Made by a program: the position numbers and the translations under genes. From Pseudomonadota bacterium (GTDB lineage Bacteria; Pseudomonadota; Gammaproteobacteria; Steroidobacterales; Woeseiaceae): a stretch of 7,688 bases of DNA. Below, piece by piece: positions 1 through 7,060 of the stretch (position 1 is its first letter; each line of letters begins with the position of its first letter). The notes beneath the pieces were generated by a model, which made no database searches, was not told where the DNA came from, and worked only from the letters and a program-made list of their open reading frames with translations. Location of the stretch: the NCBI GenBank assembly GCA_022565135.1, contig JADFKA010000078.1, positions 1 through 7,688 on the forward strand, read 5' to 3'.

Positions 1-642
1 GGCGGTAAGAGCCTGATACAGCGCGTGCGCGATGATGCGCGAGTACCGGTGATCGGTCACCTGGAAGGCATTTGCCACGTGTATTTGCACGCAGCGGCGG
101 ACGTCGACATGGCCCGCGACATTGTCCTCAACGCAAAGATGCGTCGTACCGGTGTCTGTGGTGCGGCTGAAACCATACTCGTTGATCGGTCCGCCGCCGA
201 TCGATTGCTACCAACTGTCCTGGCCGCGCTTATCGATGCCGGATGCGAGGTGCGCGGTGATGCAGAGGTCACCGCGCTGGTTGCGGGAGTCAGGCAGGCT
301 AGCGAAGTCGATTGGTCGACCGAGTATCTTGACGCAATTATTTCAGTGCGCGTCGTCGACGACATCGATCAGGCGATTGCACACATTGGCCAATACGGAT
401 CCAGCCATACCGAGAGTATTGTTACGGACGATATGGCGGCCGCCGAAAAATTCCTGCACGAAGTTGACAGTGCAATCGTATTGCAAAATGCTTCCACGCA
501 ATTCGCTGATGGTGGTGAATTCGGTATGGGCGCTGAAATCGGCATCGCAACCGGACGCGTACACGCGCGGGGTCCGGTCGGCGTAGAGCAACTGACGAGC
601 TACAAGTACATTGTGCGCGGTAGCGGGCAGGTCCGACCCTGA
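1..642 (+). CDS. proA: Gamma-glutamyl phosphate reductase (glutamate-5-semialdehyde dehydrogenase), 5'-truncated by window edge
   Basis: This enzyme reduces gamma-glutamyl phosphate to glutamate-5-semialdehyde with NADPH, the second step of proline synthesis in the cytoplasm. The visible part is 213 residues, about the C-terminal half of the usual roughly 417-residue enzyme, and the frame is open to base 1, so the gene starts outside the window. Diagnostic segments are GHLEGICHVY, the catalytic-cysteine motif KMRRTGVCGAAE (Cys codon at 157-159), NASTQFADGGEFGMGAEIGI, and the C-terminal GPVGVEQLTSYKYIVRG, all typical of ProA. A GTG at 25-27 is inside the conserved domain and is not the start. 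The stop TGA at 640-642 overlaps the next ATG by one base, which suggests translational coupling with glpD. ProA is more usually found beside proB or nadD, so this partner is uncommon. Identity is secure from family motifs. Confidence 0.97.
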   Translation, partial: GGKSLIQRVRDDARVPVIGHLEGICHVYLHAAADVDMARDIVLNAKMRRTGVCGAAETILVDRSAADRLLPTVLAALIDAGCEVRGDAEVTALVAGVRQASEVDWSTEYLDAIISVRVVDDIDQAIAHIGQYGSSHTESIVTDDMAAAEKFLHEVDSAIVLQNASTQFADGGEFGMGAEIGIATGRVHARGPVGVEQLTSYKYIVRGSGQVRP

Positions 643-2228
643 TGCCTGTGCATGCGGCGCCGTATGATGTCGCAGTAATCGGGGCCGGCATCAACGGCGC
701 AGGCATTGCACGGGATGCCGCTCTGAGTGGCCTGCGAGTAATCGTGCTTGAGCAGAAAGATCTGTGCAGTGGCACGTCCGCCGTATCAAGCCGATTAATT
801 CATGGCGGACTGCGTTATCTCGAATTCGGCGAATTGCCACTCGTGTTCGAGTCCTTACGTGAACGCATAACGTTGCGACGTATTGCGGCGCATCTCGTTA
901 AACCCATTCGAATCTGCATACCGATTTACGCGTCGGCGAAGCGAGGACCATTGCTGATTCGCCTGGGCATGATGACTTACGATCTGCTCTCCGCTGGCAA
1001 GACCGTACCGGGGCACGAGATGCTGGGTCGTGACGCGATGGTTGCGGAAGAACCGGGTCTGGCGACACAGGGACTACGTGGAGCGGCAAGATATTTCGAC
1101 GCCCAGGTGACTTTTGCCGAACGACTCGTGCTCGAGAATCTGCTCGCTGCACGTGCTGCCGGGGCGGAGATTCGAACCTATAGTGCCGTGACACGCATCA
1201 ACGTCGAGCACGGCGCTGTGAAGTCTCTGGAGTATGTGGACACGGTCACCAGGGAGCAGCACGAGGTTGCCGCCAGCGTTATCGTCAATGCTGCCGGTCC
1301 CTGGGTGGACGAGGTCTTAAGCATCGCACCGGGCACATCGCCAAGGCTGATCGGAGGAACCAAAGGCAGCCACATCATCGTTGGATCGTTCGAGGGGGCG
1401 CCGCGCGACGCTTATTACGTCGAAGCTGCTGCCGATGGCCGGCCCTTTTTTATCATTCCGTGGAATCACCTGTTCCTGATCGGCACGACCGATATTCGCT
1501 ACGACGGCAACCTGTCCGAAATTCGCGCCAGTCGCGAGGAAGTCGATTACCTCCTGGCTGAGACAAATCGTGTGTTTCCCGCCGCAAGACTCGAGTTTGG
1601 CGACATTCATTATTCCTACGCCGGTGTGCGGCCATTGCCGCGCCGCGACAGAGGGCCCGAGTCCTCGATTACGCGTCGTCACATCATCAAGAAAAACCGC
1701 GGCATCGCTCGCGGCCTGCTCACGATTATTGGCGGAAAACTGACGACGTATCGAAATCTCGCGCAGCAAACTGTAAAACGTGTGGGCAAGATGCTGGGTC
1801 GCAAGCTGCCAGAGTGCCGTACCGGGGACACCTTGTTGCCCGGGGCATACCGGCTTGATGAGGCTCGCGAGGCGCTCGTTACAGTGGAGTGCTTGTCCGG
1901 TCACGGGGTCGAGCGGCTGATGAGTATTTATGGTGGTCGAGCCATAGGCCTTGTGGAGTTGGCGAAGTCGGAGCCATCGTTGCTCGAAACCATCGATACG
2001 CGACAATCGGTGCTTGCCGCCGAGGTGGTCTTCGCGATTCGCGAAGAGATGGCGCGAACGCTCAGCGATATCGTTCATCGTCGTCTGATGGTCGGGCTGA
2101 GCGCAGACCAGGGCCGGGGACTTTATACGACGCTCGCCACAATAGCAGCCAATGAATTCGGTTGGAGTGATGCACGCCGGGCCGCTGAACTGGAATCATT
2201 AATCGATTTCAGTAACTCTTTCACCTAG
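642..2228 (+). CDS. glpD: FAD-dependent glycerol-3-phosphate dehydrogenase (aerobic, quinone-linked)
   Basis: GlpD oxidises sn-glycerol-3-phosphate to dihydroxyacetone phosphate at the inner face of the cytoplasmic membrane and passes electrons through FAD to quinone. The product is 528 residues, within the family range of about 500-560. Residues 8-40 form the Rossmann FAD site (GAGINGAG, 14-21, then Glu37 at the end of the second strand), followed by SGTSAVSSRLIHGGLRYLE (43-61), a GlpD signature. GGKLTTYR at 364-371 closes the FAD domain. The remaining C-terminal part matches the DAO C-terminal helical domain (SGHGVERLMSIYGG and VVFAIREEMARTLSDIVHRR). The ATG overlaps the proA stop by one base; GGGCAGG at 624-630 is a possible weak ribosome-binding site. 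No glpF, glpK or glpR is in view. The stop TAG (2226-2228) shares its last base with the first base of the adjoining repeat element. Family assignment is firm; regulation cannot be read from the sequence. Confidence 0.96.
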   Translation: MPVHAAPYDVAVIGAGINGAGIARDAALSGLRVIVLEQKDLCSGTSAVSSRLIHGGLRYLEFGELPLVFESLRERITLRRIAAHLVKPIRICIPIYASAKRGPLLIRLGMMTYDLLSAGKTVPGHEMLGRDAMVAEEPGLATQGLRGAARYFDAQVTFAERLVLENLLAARAAGAEIRTYSAVTRINVEHGAVKSLEYVDTVTREQHEVAASVIVNAAGPWVDEVLSIAPGTSPRLIGGTKGSHIIVGSFEGAPRDAYYVEAAADGRPFFIIPWNHLFLIGTTDIRYDGNLSEIRASREEVDYLLAETNRVFPAARLEFGDIHYSYAGVRPLPRRDRGPESSITRRHIIKKNRGIARGLLTIIGGKLTTYRNLAQQTVKRVGKMLGRKLPECRTGDTLLPGAYRLDEAREALVTVECLSGHGVERLMSIYGGRAIGLVELAKSEPSLLETIDTRQSVLAAEVVFAIREEMARTLSDIVHRRLMVGLSADQGRGLYTTLATIAANEFGWSDARRAAELESLIDFSNSFT

Positions 2229-2387
2229 GGAAGCTCTGATTTATTCTGGACGAAGTAGATTGTGTCCGAAATTTTCAGATTCAAGGCGCGGATCGCACGT
2301 AATAGCTGGCTATTGCGAATATTCGCAACGCGGAAGCTGGATATTTCGGACACAAGAAACGAGTTCATGAATAGATCAGGGGTTTCC
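2228..2387. repeat. MITE-like palindromic repeat, copy 1
   Basis: This 160-bp non-coding element has imperfect terminal inverted repeats. The left end reads GGGAAGCTCTGATTTATTC, and the reverse complement of the right end reads GGAAACCCCTGATCTATTC. Almost the whole element folds on itself: GTGTCCGAAAT (from 2263) pairs with ATTTCGGACAC (ending 2353), and AATAGC-TG-GCTATT (2301-2314) forms the apex. It is about 86% identical (roughly 22 mismatches and one gap by hand count) to 7063-7223 in the same orientation, with a 33-base identical block at 2274-2306 and 7110-7142. It has no coding capacity. It fills nearly all of the gap between the convergent glpD and receptor genes, where a transcribed hairpin could act as a bidirectional terminator (inference). 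The four bases at the left edge are CTAG and at the right edge TGAA, so there is no exact target duplication. The exact ends are uncertain by one base. Confidence 0.85.
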
Positions 2388-2393
2388 TGAATT

Positions 2394-4511
2394 CTAGTGC
2401 TTGGGTGAGTAGCGCAATTCGGCGAACAGTTCCCGGCCACGGCCCGGAAAGTACCGATAATTGCCGAACGCATAGTCGGCGCGGTCGGCAATGCTGCGGT
2501 CCATGATGTTATGCAGTCGAAAAGCCAGCTCGAATTGCGACGAGAGTCGCAGGCTGACGCGCAGGTTCGCGAGCGTATGGCCCGGGTAACGAAATCGATT
2601 TTCGGCGTCGAGATAGTACTCGCCGATCGACACCAGTTGCAGGCCGATATTGAGAATTCCGTTCGGCGCATAGACCAGGTCTATGTTGCCGAGCCAGCGC
2701 GGCGCCGTGTCAATATCCCGCCCGGATACAAACTCCTCGCCGCGCGAGGCAATGACATCAAAAGCATAGGTGTGCCGGGCGTAACTCGTATCGATTGAAA
2801 GTGACAGCTGCGCGGTTAGCTGCCAGTCAAGGGAAAATTCGATTCCTCGATGCTTGCTGCGTGCGTTACCGACGTTATACCCTTCAGCGTCACGAAAAAT
2901 GCTGCCGCGCTTGCTCATTGCAAATACGGCAACATCAGCCGACAGGCCCCGGCGACTCTTACGCACACCGAATTCGATGCTGTCGATGCGCTCTGAGTCG
3001 AGATCGGCCACTTGCTGACCACTCTGCAGCCGATACAGTTCTGTCGCCTGCGGTGCGCGAAAGCCGCGGGCAAGCACTGCATAGAAGCTTCGCGAAGAGC
3101 TGGCCTTGTAAATGAGCGACAGCTTCGGCGCGAAATTCGTGAAATTGTCGCTGCGATTCGCAGGTCGCGAATACAGGCAGCCGCCGAACCCGCAAAGCTC
3201 GCCATCGTCGCGGGTGTTGCCGCTCAGCATGCGATTACTGTAGTTGTAACGCAGCGCGTCAGTACGAAGTCCGGCGCCGAGAGTCAGGCGCTCGTTAATC
3301 CGGTAGTCGGATTGCAGGTACGGAGCAATGCCGATACTTGAGACCGTGTAGTCGTAATGTTTGCCGGCGGGGCGCGTTTCACGCAAAAAATCGGAACCTT
3401 GCGTCGGTCCATCCTGCGTCTCTTTGAGGAACATGTCGCTCCATTCGATATCCACGCCGGCTATGGTCCGGTGATTCGGCGTGTCAAAAATTGCTGTGGC
3501 GATAATCCCCAGGCTGACGTGGCCGTTTTCCTCGAGCGGTTTTCCCGGCAGAAAATGCTGCAGGAACTCCATTTCGGAAAAGCGCAGGTACGGCCGAATA
3601 TCGAGGTCGAAACGCGGCGTTGACCGTGACCAGATAGCGTATGTTCGCAGACTCGTGGCATTACGAAATGCATCCGGGTTTGGATTGCTGCGATTAACGT
3701 TCGGATCCTTATACGAGTTTTCGCCAATTATAAATCCCGCGGTATCCTGATTGAGGTCGGTGAACGTGAACGCCGTAGTCAGGTCGCCGCCGGAAATTTT
3801 CCAGTGGCGCTTCACATGAAGTTTTCCCTGCCGGTAACCTGAATCATCACGAAAACCGCCGTCGTTGGCGTAGACGGCGGCTGCGAGCCATGACGAAGCA
3901 GCATCGAACGGCAGCTCCGCACGGGTACGCATATAGTCGTTGGCGCCGACTTCGATTGCGAGCTCTGGTGTATCCCTGTGTCCCGGCATCGGCATCAGGA
4001 CATTGACAATGCCATGCAGGGCATTCGAGCCGAACAGTGCATTTCCTGGTCCGCGAATGACCTCGATGGATTGCGCTTGTTCGGTGTTGACTTCGAACAG
4101 CGAATTGACGTTGCAAAATCCCGCGGGTCGAATCGGGATACCGTCTTCGAGAAAGAGAAACGCACCACACGACCCGGCACCTGTCAAAACCGGAGAGCGA
4201 ATGGCGGTGAGGTGTTCCTGGCCGCTGCCGCGACTCAGCCAGACTCCCGAAATTCGGCTCAACAGTTCATGGATATGCTGATGCTGTACTCGTGCGAGTA
4301 GGGCGCCGTCGAGGCGGGCGATGTTTCCTGAGTGTAAGAGGCGTGACTGCTCGCGCCGCTGGCTGGTGACGACAATCTCGGTGAGGGGGCTATCCTCGGC
4401 TACTGCGGATTGTGCCGTGATCGGTAACACAGCAAAGGCGGCTAGCCCCAAAACGCCCACTTTTCGGTAATTGACCAGAAGCCATCTCAACAATCCGCAT
4501 GAGCGCGCCAT
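2394..4511 (-). CDS. TonB-dependent outer-membrane receptor, substrate unknown
   Basis: This is an outer-membrane beta-barrel that imports a ligand using TonB/ExbBD energy. From the ATG at 4509-4511 it is 705 residues. It starts with a basic N-terminus (RSCGLLRWLLVNYRK), a hydrophobic core (VGVLGLAAFAVLPI) and a likely cleavage site AVA|ED after residue 38. A TonB-box-like LTEIVVTS follows at 43-50. The plug domain spans about 55-175 and ends with the typical IEVIRGPGNALFGSNALHGIVNV. The remainder is a 22-strand-type barrel ending in RNIMD-like LHNIMDRS and GRELFAELRYSPKH. Cys115/Cys133 in the plug and Cys440/Cys445 (CGFGGC) in the barrel could form disulfides. An in-frame GTG at 4533-4535 would add eight residues; neither start has a clear Shine-Dalgarno sequence. 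It is divergent from the patatin gene and ends six bases past the repeat. Nothing in the sequence identifies the ligand (iron chelate, cobalamin, sugar or other). Confidence 0.93.
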   Translation of the reverse strand: MARSCGLLRWLLVNYRKVGVLGLAAFAVLPITAQSAVAEDSPLTEIVVTSQRREQSRLLHSGNIARLDGALLARVQHQHIHELLSRISGVWLSRGSGQEHLTAIRSPVLTGAGSCGAFLFLEDGIPIRPAGFCNVNSLFEVNTEQAQSIEVIRGPGNALFGSNALHGIVNVLMPMPGHRDTPELAIEVGANDYMRTRAELPFDAASSWLAAAVYANDGGFRDDSGYRQGKLHVKRHWKISGGDLTTAFTFTDLNQDTAGFIIGENSYKDPNVNRSNPNPDAFRNATSLRTYAIWSRSTPRFDLDIRPYLRFSEMEFLQHFLPGKPLEENGHVSLGIIATAIFDTPNHRTIAGVDIEWSDMFLKETQDGPTQGSDFLRETRPAGKHYDYTVSSIGIAPYLQSDYRINERLTLGAGLRTDALRYNYSNRMLSGNTRDDGELCGFGGCLYSRPANRSDNFTNFAPKLSLIYKASSSRSFYAVLARGFRAPQATELYRLQSGQQVADLDSERIDSIEFGVRKSRRGLSADVAVFAMSKRGSIFRDAEGYNVGNARSKHRGIEFSLDWQLTAQLSLSIDTSYARHTYAFDVIASRGEEFVSGRDIDTAPRWLGNIDLVYAPNGILNIGLQLVSIGEYYLDAENRFRYPGHTLANLRVSLRLSSQFELAFRLHNIMDRSIADRADYAFGNYRYFPGRGRELFAELRYSPKH

Positions 4512-4517
4512 TATAAT
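4512..4517 (+). promoter_or_regulatory. Possible -10 element in the divergent intergenic region
   Basis: A perfect TATAAT lies 18 bases upstream of the patatin gene's ribosome-binding site and would give a short leader. It is part of the palindrome ATTATAAT (4510-4517), so the same bases also read TATAAT on the minus strand. No good -35 hexamer sits at 16-18 bases on either strand. On the minus strand, initiation here would fall downstream of the chosen receptor start codon. It is therefore a candidate only. Confidence 0.3.
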
Positions 4518-4535
4518 CAGCTTGGATCGTCCCAC

Positions 4536-4540
4536 GGAAG
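4536..4540 (+). promoter_or_regulatory. Ribosome-binding site deciding the start of the patatin gene
   Basis: GGAAG, separated by eight bases from the ATG at 4549-4551, is a good Shine-Dalgarno match. It supports that ATG over upstream in-frame starts reaching back to 4471, which would put 26 extra polar residues in front of an otherwise normal signal peptide. Confidence 0.65.
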
Positions 4541-4548
4541 AATTGCCA

Positions 4549-6783
4549 ATGATTGTGCCGAGACCGAATCAATACCTGCCGATGCTCATTGCGGCAGCAA
4601 TACTCATGTTAACAGCAATTGCCACGGCAGAGACCGAGTCGGCTGCATCGAGCGGGGCAAGACCGCGAATCGGTCTCGTACTGGGAGGTGGCGGTGCGCG
4701 AGGTGCGGCGCATGTCGGTGTATTGCGGGAGCTGGAAAGAATGCGCATACCGATTGACGCAATTGCTGGAACGAGTATGGGAGCGATTATTGGAGGATTA
4801 TATGCGTCGGGTATGAGCGCGGCCGAGCTCGAGGAGCTCGTAGTTTCGCTGGATTGGGCCACAGTGCTTTCCGACGCACCACGACGAACGGATCTCAGTT
4901 TCCGTCGCAAGCAGGACGATGAACAATTTCCGATTGACCTTGAGTTCGGCATAAAGGATGGAGAACTGCTACTGCCAAAGGGCGTCGTCCAGGGCCAGAA
5001 GCTGGACCTGATTCTGCGCGAACTCACTATCGACGTTTCACACATCTCCAATTTTGATGATTTGCCGATACCGTTTCGGGCGATAGCCTCCGATATTGCG
5101 CTCGGTGAAATGTACGTAATGGGTCAGGGTGATTTGGCACGCTCAATACGGGCAAGTATATCCGTGCCAGGCCTGATAGCACCGGTCCGGCTCGGCGGCC
5201 GCCTGCTCGTGGACGGCGGACTTGTGGGCAATCTGCCCATCGACGTCATGCGTACGATGGACGTCGACATCATCATTGCTGTCAACGTCGAATTTCCGCT
5301 GTTTGCACCGGACGATCTCGAGTCGGCCGTGGCGATTGCCGAGCAGATGCTGACGGTCCTTATCCGCATGGAGACCCTGCGTCAAATTGAGCAGCTCAAG
5401 TCCGACGATGTCCTGATCAGTCCGGAGCTCGGCAATTTCGCTGTTACCAATTTCGGCGAAATTGCCGAAGCGATCGGTCCGGGCGCGAATGCGACCATTG
5501 CGGCCGGGGACAAACTCAGGAAATTAGGCGTCGATGACGACGCGTACGCGGAATATGTGGCTCGCCGAGAGGTTCGAAAAATATACGATCAACGCCTGGC
5601 GTTCGTGCGCATTGTTCATGATGGCCGGGTGTCGACGGAACTGCTCGAGTCGCGTCTCGGCATCGAGTCCGGCGACGCGATAAACACGAAATGGCTGGCA
5701 GCCGGCGCGGACCGGCTGCATGGCCTCGATTTGTATGAACGGGTCAGTTATCGACTGGTCGAAGAGGGCGGCACGACCGGTGTTGAGTACGAGGCGATAT
5801 CCAAGAGTTGGGGCCCGGACCTGCTGAAGTTCGGATTATCGGTAGAAGACGATTTTGCGGGCTCGACGGCTTTTAATGTATCGGCTCGCTTGACTCGGAC
5901 CGGTATCAACCACAAGGGTGCCGAGTGGCGCACCGATATTCGACTAGGCACGGATCCACTGTTGTTTTCCGAGTTCTATCAGCCGTTCGGATCGAACTCG
6001 CGCCTGTTTATCGCGCCGCGCCTGGAAATGCGCCAGTCGAATCTAAACGCGTTTGTAGCCGAAGATGCCGTGGCGAGACTGCGTATTACGCAAGCCGAGA
6101 TAGGAATTGATCTCGGTGCCGAAATCGGATCGTTCGGTGAATTACGATTGGGTGCCTATCGAGGCATTGGTGAGGCGCGCGTCAAGGTTGGTGACCCGGC
6201 GCTGCCGAACATCGATTTCGATACCGGGGGCCTTTTTGCAAGTCTGCGCATCGATACGCTCGATAGTGCGTATTTTCCCCGGCATGGCGTACGCGCGGAT
6301 TTGCGCTGGAACCTGTCACGACCTGCTCTGGGTGCGGACGACAATTTTGACACGTTCGAGTCGAATTTCACTGCAGTCTGGAGTCGCGGTAAGAGCAGCT
6401 TGCAATTCGGCCTGGGCTACGTCACGACCATGGACTCATACGACGCTGTACAGGATTACTTCCCGCTTGGCGGATTCTTGCAACTGTCCGGTCTGCAGCG
6501 TGGAGAAATCAGTGGGCCGCACACGGCCCTGACCCGGCTTGTCTATTATCGGCGTGTCAGCAGTTCGTCAGGAGGATTGTTTGATGTACCCGTGTATATC
6601 GGTGCCTCGGTCGAAGCAGGCAATGCGTGGCAATCGCACTCCGACATCCGATTTGATTCGTTGTTGATTAATGGCAGCGTGTTTGTGGGGTTCGATACCT
6701 ACTTCGGCCCAGTCTACGTGGCCGCGGGTTTCGGCGAAAACGGTCGGACCAACTATTACCTGTTTATTGGCTCGCCGAATTAA
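4549..6783 (+). CDS. Patatin-like phospholipase / type Vd (PlpD-like) autotransporter with POTRA and Omp85-type barrel
   Basis: This is predicted to be a lipid acyl hydrolase (phospholipase A-type) exported to or through the outer membrane by its own barrel. From the ATG at 4549 it is 744 residues. Residues 1-27 form a signal peptide (hydrophobic MLIAAAILMLTAIATA, cleavage near A27|E28). The patatin domain covers about 40-255, with oxyanion loop GGGGARG at 46-52, nucleophile motif GTSMG with Ser76, and the dyad Asp in DGG with Asp222. Residues about 345-417 resemble a single POTRA module (RIVHDGRVSTELLESRLGIESGD...LDLYERVSYRL). Residues about 420-744 are rich in alternating beta strands and end in RTNYYLFIGSPN, as in Omp85-family barrels. 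Pseudomonas PlpD has the same order and similar size (about 728 residues). All catalytic residues are present. It is divergent from the receptor gene, and its stop overlaps that of the next gene. Whether the patatin domain is released or retained cannot be judged. Confidence 0.93.
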   Translation: MIVPRPNQYLPMLIAAAILMLTAIATAETESAASSGARPRIGLVLGGGGARGAAHVGVLRELERMRIPIDAIAGTSMGAIIGGLYASGMSAAELEELVVSLDWATVLSDAPRRTDLSFRRKQDDEQFPIDLEFGIKDGELLLPKGVVQGQKLDLILRELTIDVSHISNFDDLPIPFRAIASDIALGEMYVMGQGDLARSIRASISVPGLIAPVRLGGRLLVDGGLVGNLPIDVMRTMDVDIIIAVNVEFPLFAPDDLESAVAIAEQMLTVLIRMETLRQIEQLKSDDVLISPELGNFAVTNFGEIAEAIGPGANATIAAGDKLRKLGVDDDAYAEYVARREVRKIYDQRLAFVRIVHDGRVSTELLESRLGIESGDAINTKWLAAGADRLHGLDLYERVSYRLVEEGGTTGVEYEAISKSWGPDLLKFGLSVEDDFAGSTAFNVSARLTRTGINHKGAEWRTDIRLGTDPLLFSEFYQPFGSNSRLFIAPRLEMRQSNLNAFVAEDAVARLRITQAEIGIDLGAEIGSFGELRLGAYRGIGEARVKVGDPALPNIDFDTGGLFASLRIDTLDSAYFPRHGVRADLRWNLSRPALGADDNFDTFESNFTAVWSRGKSSLQFGLGYVTTMDSYDAVQDYFPLGGFLQLSGLQRGEISGPHTALTRLVYYRRVSSSSGGLFDVPVYIGASVEAGNAWQSHSDIRFDSLLINGSVFVGFDTYFGPVYVAAGFGENGRTNYYLFIGSPN

Positions 6784-7049
6784 CGGACGATTTTCTCGAG
6801 TATCTGCGTCGGACTGTCGGTATCACGGGAGTATCCATGCCGCATTGCCATCTGCTCAAATGCTCGATCACGCTCTGCCTCGCCGGGGTACCAGTGCAGT
6901 TGCTCCCAGTCGTTTCCCAGGACCTTGTGCAAGGTGTCGCCGGGCGGCAACGTCACACGAATGCCGAAGCGTCGCTCGGCACCGACCACATCGCGATTGA
7001 CGAGATTATGTTGGTGGTAGTATTCCACTCGCGCAGTATACCGAATCAT
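6780..7049 (-). CDS. Small conserved-looking hypothetical protein (89 aa), family not recognised
   Basis: I do not recognise the family with certainty. The product is a soluble, charged 89-residue protein without signal peptide or membrane segment. It is rich in aromatic, His and acidic/basic residues: VEYYHQHNLVNRDVVGAERRFG, then VTLPPGDTLHKVLGNDWEQLHWYPGEAERDRAFEQMAMRHGY and a basic C-terminus ILEKIVR. The balanced composition and the stop overlapping the patatin stop within TTAA (6780-6783) support a real gene. The ATG is at 7047-7049, preceded by GGGGAA with six bases between. Both that ribosome-binding-like sequence and the first bases of the start codon lie in a repeat terminus (7050-7060). 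The frame stays open upstream to a TAA at 7101-7103 inside the repeat, so an older 5' end may have been replaced. It could share a transcript with the upstream kinase-like gene. Confidence 0.7.
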   Translation of the reverse strand: MIRYTARVEYYHQHNLVNRDVVGAERRFGIRVTLPPGDTLHKVLGNDWEQLHWYPGEAERDRAFEQMAMRHGYSRDTDSPTQILEKIVR

Positions 7050-7060
7050 CTGAGGTTCCC
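7050..7060. repeat. Solo terminus of the repeat, abutting copy 2 head-to-head
   Basis: CTGAGGTTCCC at 7050-7060 is the exact reverse complement of GGGAACCTCAG at 7063-7073, with only CA between, and is identical to the right end of copy 2 at 7213-7223. A looser match continues left: GAATCATCTGAGGTTCCC at 7043-7060 against GAATAGATCTGAGGTTCCC at 7205-7223. It reads as the right end of another copy of the same element, the rest of which is missing. A chance palindrome is less likely because it matches the element end outside the palindrome as well. Confidence 0.65.

Noticed and set aside
1317..2078. 253-codon minus-strand ORF inside glpD
   Set aside because: It lies wholly antisense to a well-conserved glpD, and its translation has no recognisable domain; it is a shadow frame.
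2225..2391. Exact target-site duplication around repeat copy 1
   Set aside because: The immediate flanks are CTAG and TGAA, and for copy 2 CCAG and CTAA (or TAAG); they share a Y-N-A-R pattern but are not identical duplications, so this is left as a hint only.
2225..2671. 148-codon minus-strand ORF spanning copy 1 and the receptor 3' end
   Set aside because: It is out of frame with the receptor, low in domain-like content and partly made of repeat sequence.
4471..4476. TTGACC as a -35 box for TATAAT at 4512
   Set aside because: The spacing is 35 bases, about twice what sigma-70 promoters allow.
4512..4535. GTG start (4533-4535) for the TonB-dependent receptor
   Set aside because: It has no Shine-Dalgarno sequence and places eight extra residues ahead of a signal peptide that is complete from the ATG at 4511; it is not excluded, only less likely.
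4471..4548. Upstream in-frame extension of the patatin gene
   Set aside because: It adds polar residues before a normal signal peptide and runs across the receptor's 5' end; GGAAG at 4536-4540 supports the ATG at 4549.
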